From contig NW_004086118.1 in assembly GCF_000220395.1 (NCBI RefSeq), positions 1 through 31,220 of the forward strand: a stretch of 31,220 nucleotides of DNA, in the 5' to 3' direction. The notes beneath the pieces were generated by a model. It worked only from the letters and a program-made list of their open reading frames with translations, had not been told where the DNA came from and did no database searches. The DNA comes from Ichthyophthirius multifiliis. Taxonomy: Eukaryota; Ciliophora; Oligohymenophorea; Hymenostomatida. Shown one piece after another: positions 11,963-22,335 of this stretch (within the stretch, counting starts at the first letter, position 1; each line of letters starts with the position of its first letter). A program made the translations under genes and the position numbers.

Positions 11963-13074
11963 TTTTTTATTTTTAAATTATATTAAATTTTTATATATAA
12001 GCATATTTTTGTTATTTTTTTAAATAAATAATTAAATTGTTAATTTTGTTTGTAAAATTAGATTATTATTAAATATATTAAAATTTCTTTTATAAAATAA
12101 TAAAATAACATTTTGTTAATAAATAATCTTTATAAAAATATTATATTATAAAATTTAGAAAAATTTTAATATTTATAAATATTCGATTATTTATTATACT
12201 TTACAATGTAAAAGCATAATTTAATTTATTATTGTTTATTTTTAAATATAATTAATGTTAAATGAATAAAAAAGCTATAATAATTTAAATATAAATTAGA
12301 TTTTTAAAATATTCATAATTAAAAGTATTGTTTATTATGGAAATTAATATTTAAATATTTTATTACATTTTTGTTTTCAATAAATACTTAAACAGCTTTA
12401 ATTTTTTAATTATAGTTAATATCTATAAAATTGAATTTATTATAATTAATGTTATTATTTAATTTTATAATTGATTATATAATTATTGATTAAACGTTAA
12501 ATTTTATTTAAAGTTTTATTTAATATAATACAATTATTTATATCTTAATTTTTTGTTTTTTTATATATAAAGATTTATTAATAACATCATATTTTAAATA
12601 ATATTTAATTCATATTAAGACTAATAGTTTAACTTTTTATTATCTTAAATAATAATTTCTAAATTTTATTATAAATATTATGCTTTAAATGTTAATTTTT
12701 ATAAAATATTAATTTATATTTAAAATGCAAAAATTTAATTATTTATAAATATTTTGTATTTTTATAATTTCTTATTTATAACTTTAATTCATTTTAAAAC
12801 TTTTTTTACAAAAATCTGATTTTTTATTATAAACCTTTAAAATCTATTTACATTATACTATTATTTTACTTTATTTAATAAGGCTAAAGTAAAGTAGTAA
12901 AAAATTAATATGTTTTTTAATAAACTTTAATACAAAAAATATAAACAAATTAGCAAATATAAAAATTTTAATCTATTTTTATTACGTAAAACTAATAAGA
13001 AAAATTATACATATATTAGTGTCCAAAATTTAAATTTAAAAAAAAACTCAATTAAATTACAAAAATTAAAAAAA
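11963..13074. other. Long gene-free A/T-rich interval
   Basis: About 1.1 kb between the BBS2 stop and the next start. Checked on both strands under the ciliate code, no stretch shows the mixed-codon, Gln-rich pattern of the neighbouring genes, and no GC-richer patch suggests a tRNA or snRNA. It presumably holds the BBS2 3' end and the promoter of the 13075 gene. Confidence 0.55.
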
Positions 13075-13762
13075 ATGAATTTTTAAAATTATTAAAACGA
13101 TAATATAAATAGTAGTGCTTCTACAACTGTAAGTAATAGATCAGATTATTCAGGTGTATCATAATTTTCAACAAAAAGGAATACTATGGAATTTTAATAT
13201 TCTTTACAATAAAAAATAAAAGAAGATAAAATCATGAAAAACAATAATATAAATATAAAGATTATATAAATATAATATTAATAACTATATTGGTAATTAT
13301 GCTTGGTATAAACGTATCTTAATATAAATTTAATAGTGAGGTTAAATATACTTAAAATAATAAAAAGACAAACAATTCAACCCTTAAAATGTTTAATGCT
13401 AACATTTAAGGGTATTAATAAATTGCTGTAGGAAAATATTATTATTGGGATATATTAGGTAATAAAATATAAAAACATATTTATATTAATAAAATTAAAT
13501 TGAAAAAATTAATATATATAAATTTATTATTTATTAAAAAGCTGAATAAATATATTAAAATATTGTTGATAAACTAAAGTAAATAATATGGATTGATGAA
13601 AAAGAAATTATAGATTATATTATGAATGAATTTGGAGAAGATCATTTATTAATATTAAAAGATAAACTATTAAAATTAAGAGATGAAAGCAATTAAATAG
13701 AAGAATTATAAGGATTAAATAATTAAAAGATTTGGAGATATAAAAACTGTATATGTGAATGA
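13075..13762 (+). CDS. Small single-pass membrane protein, about 200 aa, unknown
   Basis: Two exons, 13075-13458 and 13542-13762, with an 83-nt GT..AG intron, end in TGA (13760-13762). The N-terminal 60 residues are polar and S/N/Q-rich (SASTTVSNRSDYSGVSQF). One hydrophobic segment follows, INIILITILVIMLGINV, long enough to span a membrane. The rest is soluble and charged, with NIVDKLKQIIWIDEKEII, NEFGEDHLLILKDKLLKL and a Cys pair near the end (KNCIC). With no cleavable-looking signal, the topology is probably type II or tail-in. The frame before the membrane segment and the one after differ by one base; the change falls at the AAAAA of ATGAAAAAC (about 13237), where one missing A would explain it. 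I do not recognise a family. Confidence 0.6.
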
Positions 13763-13790
13763 AAATTAAAAAATAAAAAAATATTAATAT

Positions 13791-13841
<51 letters not shown>

Positions 13842-14295
13842 ATTAATATTTTTTTTAATCAATTATTTATATTTTTATTTTTTATCATTTTTTTATAAAA
13901 AAAAAATTAACATATTCATCTTTTATAAATTCATTTTATTTATTCATATTTTTTTCATAATTTTTTTTTTTTTTGCAAACATAAATTTAATTAATATTAA
14001 ATTAAAAATTAAATTATTAATTTTTTTAAATGTTATTTTAAACTTATTTATTTTATAAATTTTATATTTATATATTTATTTTGATTTAATTAAATAATAT
14101 AAAAACTAAAATTTATTAATACACATATATAAAATATATATTATTTTTAAAAATTAATTTTTTTTATTAATTATATAATTATATAATAAATAAAAATAAA
14201 TAATTTTTTTAAAAAATATACCTTTATATTTATTATTTATATTTTATTCAATTAAAATCATATATTTATATTTATCAATATATTATTTCCATAAA
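13763..14295. other. Intergenic A/T-rich spacer
   Basis: About 530 bp with a (TA)n run at 13798-13838 and long poly(T) runs. No coding pattern is seen on either strand once the antisense shadow of the upstream exon is discounted. Confidence 0.55.
13798..13838. repeat. (TA)n microsatellite, intergenic
   Basis: Uninterrupted TA dinucleotide run of about 40 bp downstream of the small membrane-protein gene. Confidence 0.9.
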
Positions 14296-15060
14296 ATGAG
14301 AATTTTATTTAAATTCTTTGCTATTTTCGTAATAGGAATATCATTTATTACATCAATTTGTACAATATTAATTTCCGAAATACAAGATTTTATGTTTTTA
14401 AATATGAAGTTAGTACATTATAAAGATTTTTACAATTAAAATTCTCAATATAGTGATTTTAAATAAAATAAATCACCTAATTTATATTATAGCTTTATTT
14501 AATTTTATAAATAATTTATATTAAAATGATTAAATGAAAATAATTCATAAGTAAATATTTAATTAAACATACAATGAGCAAATATCTAAATATAAAGCAA
14601 GTATAGGAAATATAACAAAATCATATTTTTTATAAAGTTAAAATTAATAAAATATCAGAATACTTTCATTTTATAATACTATAGAAGATTCAAGTTAATT
14701 ATATATAAATAATATAAAAAACATAATATACAAAAAAAAATTAGAATTTAATATTTTTGATATTTTCAAAGATGAGATAATTTCATATATTGATCTAAAT
14801 TTTTAATTTAAAATAAATTCAATCAATATTAATAATAAAGATTTTATATTATTTTCTTCTAAAAATATAAGTGATATATAAAACTTTAAGAAAAATATAG
14901 GAATAATTAATATTGATACTAAATAAGTAGAATTAATTAATATTGATAAAAATTAAGATCCTAAAATTTTCTGTATATAAAATAATTTATTAATTTATGC
15001 AAATTAATACGATTATGTACTATTTAGATCCAAAATAAGGTCTTATAATAAATATAAATG

Positions 15061-15119
<59 letters not shown>

Positions 15120-16195
15120 TATATAAACTTAAAAAGGATAAATGATTAATGGTAAACTATAAACTCAAATTAAATGATTAAAAATGAGTAAAGAATGTTT
15201 ACTTAAACTCTATCGATAATATTTCTTGAATAATAATATGATATTTAATGTGAAAAACCTATATTAATTACTTATGTAATGTAAAATTTTTATTTTAAAT
15301 TAATAATAATAAAGTTTTTATTATTTTGCTTAAAAAAAAAGAGGATAATATAATGAAATAGTATTTAAATCTGATATATTATGTCTTATTTAAGTTTAAG
15401 AAGATGAAAAAGATTAATATTAATGGGATTATGTTTAAAATATAATGTATAAACCTATTTATTAAGATGTGAAAGAATTTGATATATTCCACTTTGATTT
15501 TTATAATAAATTTTAAATATATTGTGACGAAAAAAATAAATTAATAATATTTTCTTTACTAAATAAATTTATATTGATAATTCAATTAAAGTTTAAATAA
15601 AAATCAAAAACGAAAAAAAAATATAATTTATAAAAAAAAAAGTTAGAATTTGAATAATTTAAATAGCTTTTATTATAAAATTTAAAGTTTTAGCAAAATG
15701 AACATTTAGATTAGAAAAATATTATATTGTAAAAATATTGATTTAATAATTTTATTAACTTAAGATAATTAAAATAATGATAAAATATATATTATTGATT
15801 ATAAAAGAATGAAACATTAAATGGAAGCAAGTTAATTTTTTTTTTAAATATATATAAATTATTTGATATTATTTTTAGATGTTTAGTTAATTTAATTAGA
15901 TTAAAAATTTAATTAATATATTATAAAAGATATTTAAATTATAAATAATTAATAATCAAATAATTATGAATAAGAATATATAAATATTCTTATTTATAAT
16001 GGTGATTAACTTATATTTAAATTATTTAAAAGCAATATTCAAACAAGCAAATAAACATTATACTAAGAAATTGTATTTTATATGCTTTGTCTGATTATTT
16101 ATTTAATTTATAAATACAGTAGAAATGTTTTTAATAATTAATTAATAATATAAGGTTAATAAAGAATTTAATAAGAATTTGCTTAAAACTTTTGA
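14296..16195 (+). CDS. Type-I-like membrane protein, unknown; exon structure unresolved
   Basis: The ATG at 14296 opens a signal-like segment (MRILFKFFAIFVIGISFITS). A long extracellular-type region follows, rich in I/N/Y/D (for example LVHYKDFYNQNSQYSDFK, YNEQISKYKASIGNITK, FDIFKDEIISYIDLNF, GIINIDTKQVELINIDK, DVKEFDIFHFDFYNKF). The end has one membrane segment (EIVFYMLCLIIYLIY) and a short Gln-rich tail finishing QQEFAQNF and TGA (16193-16195). These blocks lie in order on the + strand but in different frames. At least one intron is likely around the (TA)n tract at 15065-15116, and other breaks fall at A-runs. I did not find a single splice model that closes it, so the internal structure is not given. 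It resembles a ciliate surface protein only in its plan, not in any family motif. Confidence 0.5.
15065..15116. repeat. (TA)n microsatellite, probably intronic
   Basis: A TA run of about 50 bp, the longest in the window, between two coding-like blocks of the 14296-16195 gene. The preceding block meets TGA just before it, and a GT (in AAATAAGGTC, about 15037) lies upstream. Intronic placement is inferred. Confidence 0.75.
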
Positions 16196-16580
16196 AGAAA
16201 ATAACAAATTATATTTTTCTCTATAAAATTAAAAAATATATTTTAATAAATTATTGTTTTTTTTTTTTTGTATATTTTTTTTTAATTATATATTTTATTT
16301 TTATTAAATTTAATATAATGTATATATTAAGAAAAAAAAAGTTATCAAAACATTATTTTATTTTTGCGTTTTTAATTTGTTTGTTATTTTGTTTCGTTTT
16401 AGAATAGAGATATTAATCGAAAAAACAAATAAATCATTATATATAATAATTAGAAATATATATAAGAAAGAAAAAAAATATTTCAAAAACGTTTTTATCA
16501 CTCTATTCCCTATTTATTTAAAAAACAAAAAAACAAAAATTACTTAAAATAAAAAAATCAAAAATCAAAATTTAAAAAAA
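16196..16580. other. Spacer upstream of granule lattice gene
   Basis: A/T-rich interval of 385 bp with a T13 run near 16260 and an A-rich stretch (about 16500-16580) leading to the next ATG. A Phe/Ile-rich open stretch at 16192-16407 overlaps the stop of the previous gene and is more likely composition than a gene. It should contain the promoter of the granule lattice gene. Confidence 0.5.
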
Positions 16581-17807
16581 ATGAAATAATAATCCATAGC
16601 ATTTTGTTTACTTCTATTAGTTATCGGTTCTTAAACCGTCTTAATGAGTGAAAAATAAACTACATTTAAGAAAATGAGATCCATAATTACCATTATGTCT
16701 TAAGTATAGACCAAATTAACTACTAACGGACCTATTAACGACATAGCTGATCTCTTATTTAACTATTTCTAAGAAATTATATAAGAATAAATAAATCACG
16801 ATACTCTTTTCGAAAGATAAAAAAAAGAATGTGATGAAGAAGCTGAATATCGTGCTAAAGAAGTAAAAGATGGATAATAAGCTCATGATTCTGCTTAAGT
16901 AACTTTAGAACACTGCAATAGTTAAAATAATAGAGCCGAAAGAGATTTATCTAACAACTTAGATGAATAATAGAAGACTAGAGTTTATTTACAAAACCTT
17001 ATTTTAACTAGAGAATAATAGGCTGCTAAATTCTAAGAAGATACTCAATCTTATAAAGCTAATTCAGCTGCTGTTGATGAAGCTATTTCTATTTTGTAAG
17101 AGATATGGTCTGGATAATCTGAATTTATCTAACTTTCTAGACATGTTAACAAAATGTTAAAACACGCCATTTCAATGAGAAAAGTTAACAAAATTGCTCC
17201 CTTAATGGCTGCTTTTGCATAACTTTCAGCTAAATAACTAATAGCTGATGAAGCTTAATTATAATAAGTACTTAGATTATTAAACTAATTCAGATAGGAT
17301 GTGGAAAATGATTATAGAGCTAAAGAAAAGGCTGAATAAGAAGCTTAAGATGCCTTTGCTGAATCCAAAGCTGCTACTGAAGATTATCTTGGTCATTTAG
17401 AATAGGCTTAGAAAGAATTAGAAGAAGAATTAAAAGAATTAAAATCTTGTATTAACAATTAAACTGCTATTTCTTAATCAGCAGCTGCTAAAATTAGAAG
17501 AAATTAAGATTTATTAGATTCAACTTCTAATATGTGTGTAGCTTTTGCAAATGAATATGTATCTGCTGCTTAGGGAAGAATAGAAGAAGTTGAATTATTA
17601 CAAGTTATTCTTGAAAAAGTTAAACTTAGATATGAATAATTATCTGATAATGTGATCATTAGAGGATTATAATCTAAATTCGATGAATATACTAACAAAT
17701 CACCTTATGAAAGAGTTGATTCTTTCGTACATTAATAAGGTGAATTCAATGAAAAAGGAGCTGCTGAAGCTCGTTATGTTAGAAATAAAGATTTAGAACA
17801 ATTATGA
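16581..17807 (+). CDS. Granule lattice protein (Grl / trichocyst matrix family), 408 aa
   Basis: Structural protein of the crystalline core of dense-core secretory granules (mucocysts in Tetrahymena relatives, trichocysts in Paramecium). It is made as a precursor, cleaved, and expands on exocytosis. One uninterrupted exon ends in TGA. The N-terminus is a signal peptide (MKQQSIAFCLLLLVIGSQ). The rest is acidic and almost wholly helical, with Ala/Gln/Glu heptads such as AKEKAEQEAQDAFAESKAA and LEQAQKELEEELKELKSC. Sparse cysteines occur in the family-like contexts KKECDEEAEYRAKE, LEHCNSQ, LKSCINNQ and NMCVAF. Length suits the family (roughly 350-450 aa). Codon use differs from neighbours, with more GCT, GGT, AAC, TTC and CGT, and the gene lacks introns, as expected for abundant expression (inference). 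The family call rests on signal peptide, Ala/Glu-rich coiled coils and Cys pattern, not an alignment. Confidence 0.85.
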
Positions 17808-18039
17808 TTAAATTGATGTATTAGAAAATTATATAAATATATATATATAAAAAAATATTATATAAAGAATATTATAAATAAATTTTTTATATAAAGAATA
17901 TTTTTTTTTTTATTAATAATATATCTTTTTTATTAATAATTAAAATGTATATTAATATTTATATATGTGTAAAAAAAAATATATATATATTTATATTTAT
18001 ATATATATATATTATATAATTATATCTATTTTTATATAT
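17808..18039. other. Spacer between convergent genes
   Basis: Nearly pure A/T, including TA-rich runs at 17990-18045. It holds the 3' ends of the convergent granule lattice gene and the minus-strand gene; no sharp terminator or polyadenylation motif stands out. Confidence 0.45.
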
Positions 18040-18699
18040 ATATATTTCTATTTTAGTCTGTCTTAAAGCATTTATAGATCCTTTTACATTCTGATTTTTT
18101 TTATCATCTTTAAATTATTAACTTTATTGGTTTAGTGAACTTTTTTTTTTAATTTTTATTTATTCGAATAAAGTCTGTAATTTGTTTTTAGTCTTGTTAT
18201 AAATTTAGTCTTATTTTGAATTTTCTTTATTTTTTACTTAATTATTATTTTTTTTTAAGGGAGCTGTTAAAATCCTTTCTATAGCTATTAGATTTGTAGT
18301 TAGATTCCTCTATAATTTTTTAAAACTATTAGAATGAAATATTTCTTTCTTTTTTATCCTAAGAATTATGTATTGCTTATTATTTAATTAGATTAGAAGA
18401 AGTCTCGAATCCGTTTTTTTGTTGTTGTCTATTTTTATTTGGATTTTTTTTTTTATATGATTAGTATTTAATTATGTTACTCTTGTATAGCTGTTTGCGA
18501 AAGCAATGGATCTATATTAAGAGTATTCTATTTTTACATAATAAACGAAATAAAAGTGAATCTTTTTTAGTCATATAAGATTTTACATATATAAAAAATT
18601 TATTAATAATAATAAGGTAGAGTAAGTTTTATTACAAATCTAAACAGAAATTAGCTTATAAGATTTATTAGATTCAAGTATGCGAAATCGAATAGTCAT
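18040..18699 (-). CDS. K/N/Q-rich small protein, unknown; model uncertain
   Basis: Minus-strand coding blocks in order: MTIRFRILESNKSYKLISV from an ATG at 18699-18697; a likely 59-nt intron (18528-18586, GTAAAA..ATAG); NTLNIDPLLSQTAIQEQHNQ; NRQQQKNGFETSSNLIKQQA; KIIEESNYKSNSYRKDFNSS; and KNKLQTLFEQIKIK followed by QNVKGSINALRQTK. The blocks change frame at an 11-base A-run (T-run on the + strand, about 18442-18454) and again at a shorter A-run, so the protein cannot be read in one frame as assembled. The stop is not located; the last clear coding is near 18050. Composition is natural for a ciliate protein, and in the + direction this stretch gives no comparable reading. No family is recognised. 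Confidence 0.45.
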
Positions 18700-18788
18700 T
18701 ATTTGTAATTTATTAGAATAATGTCAGTATAAAAAAAAATTCTTTATTTATTAAATTTAATTATAAATATAATGTTTTTTTTTTTTTT

Positions 18789-18791
<3 letters not shown>

Positions 18792-18819
<28 letters not shown>
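18792..18819. repeat. (TA)n microsatellite, intergenic
   Basis: Short TA run after a T-rich stretch, between the divergent minus-strand gene and the 18870 gene. Confidence 0.8.
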
Positions 18820-18822
<3 letters not shown>

Positions 18823-18869
18823 AAATATATTTTTTATATATATTTATTTATATATTTTTTTTTATATAT

Positions 18870-19540
18870 ATGTTTTCATTCAATATTTTTATTTATTTTA
18901 TCATTTTATTTTTAACATCTCTTGCCTTATTATAACAAATAAAAACATTATTATTTCAAAAAAATATAAAAAATAAAAATATATATATAAAAAAATAATT
19001 TAAATAAATTATTAGTTTTACATTATAATAATTTAAACATATTAACGTAAACTTTAGTACATTAAAAAATTTTAAACAATTAAAATTTTTTAACAAACAA
19101 ATCAAAAACATTATCTCCTAACCCGTTTCAAAAAAATTAGATAATTTATTAATAAAGGCATATCTAAAATAGTATATTATCAAATTAAAACATTTAAAAA
19201 CATGATTGTATTATTTAAAATAACAAAAAAACACAATATACAAATTTTAATAGTATACCTTCTCCAAATTAAAATATATTATATTAAAATTAAGTAATAA
19301 GCAACAATAACATTTAATATAAAATATAAAATAATAAAACTATTTAAAATAAAATTAATAATAATATTTAAAATAATTAATAAGAATAATAAGATTTTGA
19401 AAAAAATTTAATATGACTTATAAAATAAATAATATAAATAAATAAAACTTATCTAAATAAGCATAATAATTATATGAATTAATAGATAAATATAATAATG
19501 AAAAAAAAAAATTAAAATAATAAGCAAATATAAATACAAT

Positions 19541-19591
<51 letters not shown>

Positions 19592-21160
19592 CATTACTTT
19601 AATAATTTCAATTAAATAATTAAGTAGCATAATAAAATAATTAATAATATAATCCATCTTTAAAAGAAAATAAATATAATTTAATATAACAACAAATATA
19701 ATATTAAAACTAATAATAATATAATTTATAATTATAATAATAAAACAATTAAAATTCTATTCATTAATCAAATATAGTTATTTAAAAGGATATTAATACA
19801 ATTAAAATAAAAGATTTATAAAATTAAATTTCTATAAATGATTTTATTGAAAATTAATAAAAATTGTACTAAGAATAATAAAATAAAATAGATTTATTAT
19901 AATAGTAATTATTTTAAAATAAAATTTTATTTAAAACAGAAATTTAAAAAGCAGTTTCGTTTACAAATAAAATAAAAGAAGAATAAGAAAAAAAAATTAA
20001 ATAATTAAGTAAATAATTATAATAATTCCAATTTAAATAAGAATAATAATAATTATTAGAAACAAAATAGAATAAATAATAAATACTTATTTAAGAATAG
20101 GAAGAATATATAAATGAAATAATAAAATAAAAACAATAAATAGAATAAAATGTCGAAACAATTCCAACATATGAATATAATTAAGTTAAAAATAGTATTT
20201 AAAATGAAAATTCTAATTAACAACAAGAGTATTTTATTTTATATATTTATATTTAATTTTTATTTTATTTTATTTTTATAAAAATAAATTAGATATATAA
20301 ACGAAATTAAAGATATCTAATAAAATAATTATTAATTAAAGTAAATATAAATAAAAAAAATATAAATATAATGAAAAATTTAAATATATATATAATTTAA
20401 TATATATATATATATTTTTTATATATTTTATATATTTTATATATTTTTATATATTTTATTTATTTTTTTATATATAAATATTTATATATAGATAATATTT
20501 TTTATCTTTAATTTTTATTTTTAAAAATATTATAAATTATAATTTTATTTATTTTTAAATAAAAAGTAAAGGCATTTTAACTTTAAATTAAAATAAAATA
20601 AATTAATAATCATCAAGTTTTTCATAAAATAATTCTTTTGATTAAAAACCTTTAACGCCTTAATATAAATTTTGTGATAGATAATAAGAATGGAAATATA
20701 GAGTTGAAGAAGCATCACTATATAAAAAATATTCTACTGATAATTAATAAAGATAAGTAAAAATAATTACTATATTTTTAATTTTAATATTATACAAATA
20801 AAAACATAGAAATATAATTCATATAATAATGATAAATAAAAAACTGAAAGGAAAAAATATAATAGTTTAAAATTAAATGTAGATAATTATAAAACATGTA
20901 ATATAGATAATTCTAAAACTGGTTCTTATTCTTAAATATATGAAAAGAAATTCTCTGGAAACATTTCGAAAAATTCTTGTTCTAATCCATTTATTATTTA
21001 TAATAATTAAAATGAAAATATAAAAGAATTAATATAAAATAAGTAAATTTAAAACATGGTATTAAAGAATAAATTTTAAAATAAAAAACCATTGAAATAA
21101 TAAATTACTAAAAAATAAAAAAATGATTTTAATGTAAAATATAAAAATTAAATAAATAAA

Positions 21161-21198
<38 letters not shown>

Positions 21199-21353
21199 AC
21201 AAGAATTAACTTAAATATTAAATAAAAGTCGAATAAATTAAAAAGTAAATTTTTTAAAATTTAAACTAAAGCTAAATAAAAGACTTTGAAAATAAAAATT
21301 TTAAATAATATTTAGATGATAAATAGTAAATAAGTTTTTTTAAAAAAAAATGA
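18870..21353 (+). CDS. Q-rich coiled-coil protein with TAA-encoded polyQ, about 675 aa
   Basis: Six exons: 18870-19014, 19058-20228, 20293-20340, 20567-20756, 20810-21133 and 21204-21353 (TGA 21351-21353). Introns are 43, 64, 226, 53 and 70 nt. The last four join in exact phase and give QQEYINEIKDIQQ, then NQQSSSFSQNNSFDQKPLT, KFCDRQQEWKYRVEEAS, and the end DFENKNFKQYLDDKQQ. Exon 2 carries S/P/N-rich sequence (KTLSPNPFQKNQ, FNSIPSPNQNILY), a polyQ run of 16 TAA codons (19543-19590) and coiled coil (EKKIKQLSKQLQQFQFKQEQQQ). Within exon 2 the frame leaves and returns between about 19395 and 19510, at an A7 and an A11 run. Exon 1 encodes a hydrophobic, signal-like segment (MFSFNIFIYFIILFLTSLA); it is the weakest part, and the true start may differ. 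No family is recognised; such proteins are often cytoskeletal in ciliates, which is inference. Confidence 0.68.
19543..19590 (+). repeat. (TAA)16 trinucleotide array coding polyGln
   Basis: Sixteen consecutive TAA triplets in frame with the flanking coding sequence (LQ before, TLLQQFQL after). In the reassigned code this is a perfect polyglutamine tract; on the minus strand or in other frames it would give polyLeu, polyIle or polyAsn. Confidence 0.85.
21150..21194. repeat. (TA)n tract in the last intron of the Q-rich gene
   Basis: TA run (core about 21166-21192) inside the 70-nt intron 21134-21203. If it were kept it would encode Ile/Tyr alternation; removing it restores a Gln/Lys-rich frame to a TGA. 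Confidence 0.75.
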
Positions 21354-21537
21354 ATTAAAAAATGATATATTAATATGATTTATTATTAATTTTAACAAAA
21401 AAAAAAAATATATAATAAAATTTATATATTCTAAAAAAAAAAAAACACAAATAAATGTCTAAAAAAATAATATTTTTCTTTTAATATATAAATTTTAAAA
21501 TTAATGACAAAAATAATTAGAAAAATTCTAAATAAAT

Positions 21538-22128
21538 TCAATGTTTATTATTTTATTATTATAATAGTCTAATAGCCTAAATATTATTTTAATAATATCT
21601 GCAAATCTCTTTATAATAAGCAATATTACTATTAATAATTGAACATAATTTATCATCAGTAAGTTCACTTATATCAATAGAATATTTATCCATAAATTTA
21701 TAAATAGAATCTTAATCATATTAAATAAACAAAGGAGTAGTCAAAATAACGTTTATAGTAGTAAATAATTTATTAAATTCTAAACTATCGGCTGCCTATT
21801 GTATTTCGCATAATTTTTAAGCCGTTTTTTATATACTTGTTTCATCAATATATGGCTCTAGTAATATATAAGATTTTTATGAAATATTTTATTATATAAT
21901 AGAAGATATTTAAGGAAATATATAAGACATCGATTCTGAATCATAATTATGAGTTTCGCAAAATTACTTTATAAATAAAAGAGTTTCTGTTGATATTTCA
22001 TTAGCAAAAATCATTTATTATTATTAAGGAGCATATTTTACAACTATTGAAAGGTCTTTAAATTTAGGACTAAATTCTATTATTTATTTTTCTTTTGAAT
22101 AAATTTATATATTATCTTATATATCCAT
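21538..22128 (-). CDS. 196-aa protein, faintly SKP1/BTB-like
   Basis: A single uninterrupted exon of 197 codons, ATG at 22128-22126 and TGA at 21540-21538, with balanced codon use, so it is a confident gene. Order of features: a short beta-like start (IQIYSKEKQIIEFSPKF), LSIVVKYAP followed by four Gln, then EISTETLLFIKQFCETHNYD, LCEIQQAADSLEFNKLF, and DKYSIDISELTDDKLCSII. The block with IKQFCETHNYD and the later helix AADSLEFNKLFTTINVIL recall the SKP1 arrangement (VIQWCTHHKDD, then AANYLDIKGLLDVTCK). That similarity is weak and seen only by eye; if right it would be an SCF adaptor or BTB-type protein. The C-terminus is Gln-rich. It is convergent with the Q-rich gene (184 bp apart) and codirectional with the SNU23 gene. 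Confidence 0.8.
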
Positions 22129-22335
22129 TGATTATATATTAATGTTATTACTAATTATAAATTTATAAAAATAATTACTTTTATATATTATTAATTATTT
22201 TATGAAATTATATGTAATTAAAATAAATATATATATATAAAATAATTAATGTTTCTATTATTTTTATTTTATAATTGAATGATACAAACATTTTTTTTTC
22301 TTATAATAATATATAAATTAATAAATACATATTCT

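Noticed and set aside
13620-13862. Minus-strand open stretch with Ile-Tyr alternation
   Set aside because: Translation of the (TA)n microsatellite plus the antisense of exon 2 of the 13075 gene.
16192-16407. Phe/Ile-rich 71-codon stretch after the membrane-protein stop
   Set aside because: It begins four bases inside the preceding gene's last codons, is nearly all A/T homopolymer translation, and would read on to 16580 under the ciliate code without a domain.
18870-19205. Stand-alone 111-residue protein with a signal-like start ending in TGA at 19203
   Set aside because: Not excluded, but a 43-nt GT..AG intron at 19015-19057 joins its 5' part in correct phase to the S/P/N-rich frame of the Q-rich gene, which otherwise lacks a start; I kept the longer model with reduced confidence.
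19418-19657. Minus-strand open stretch with a polyIle run
   Set aside because: Antisense of the TAA polyQ array and its flanks in the Q-rich gene.
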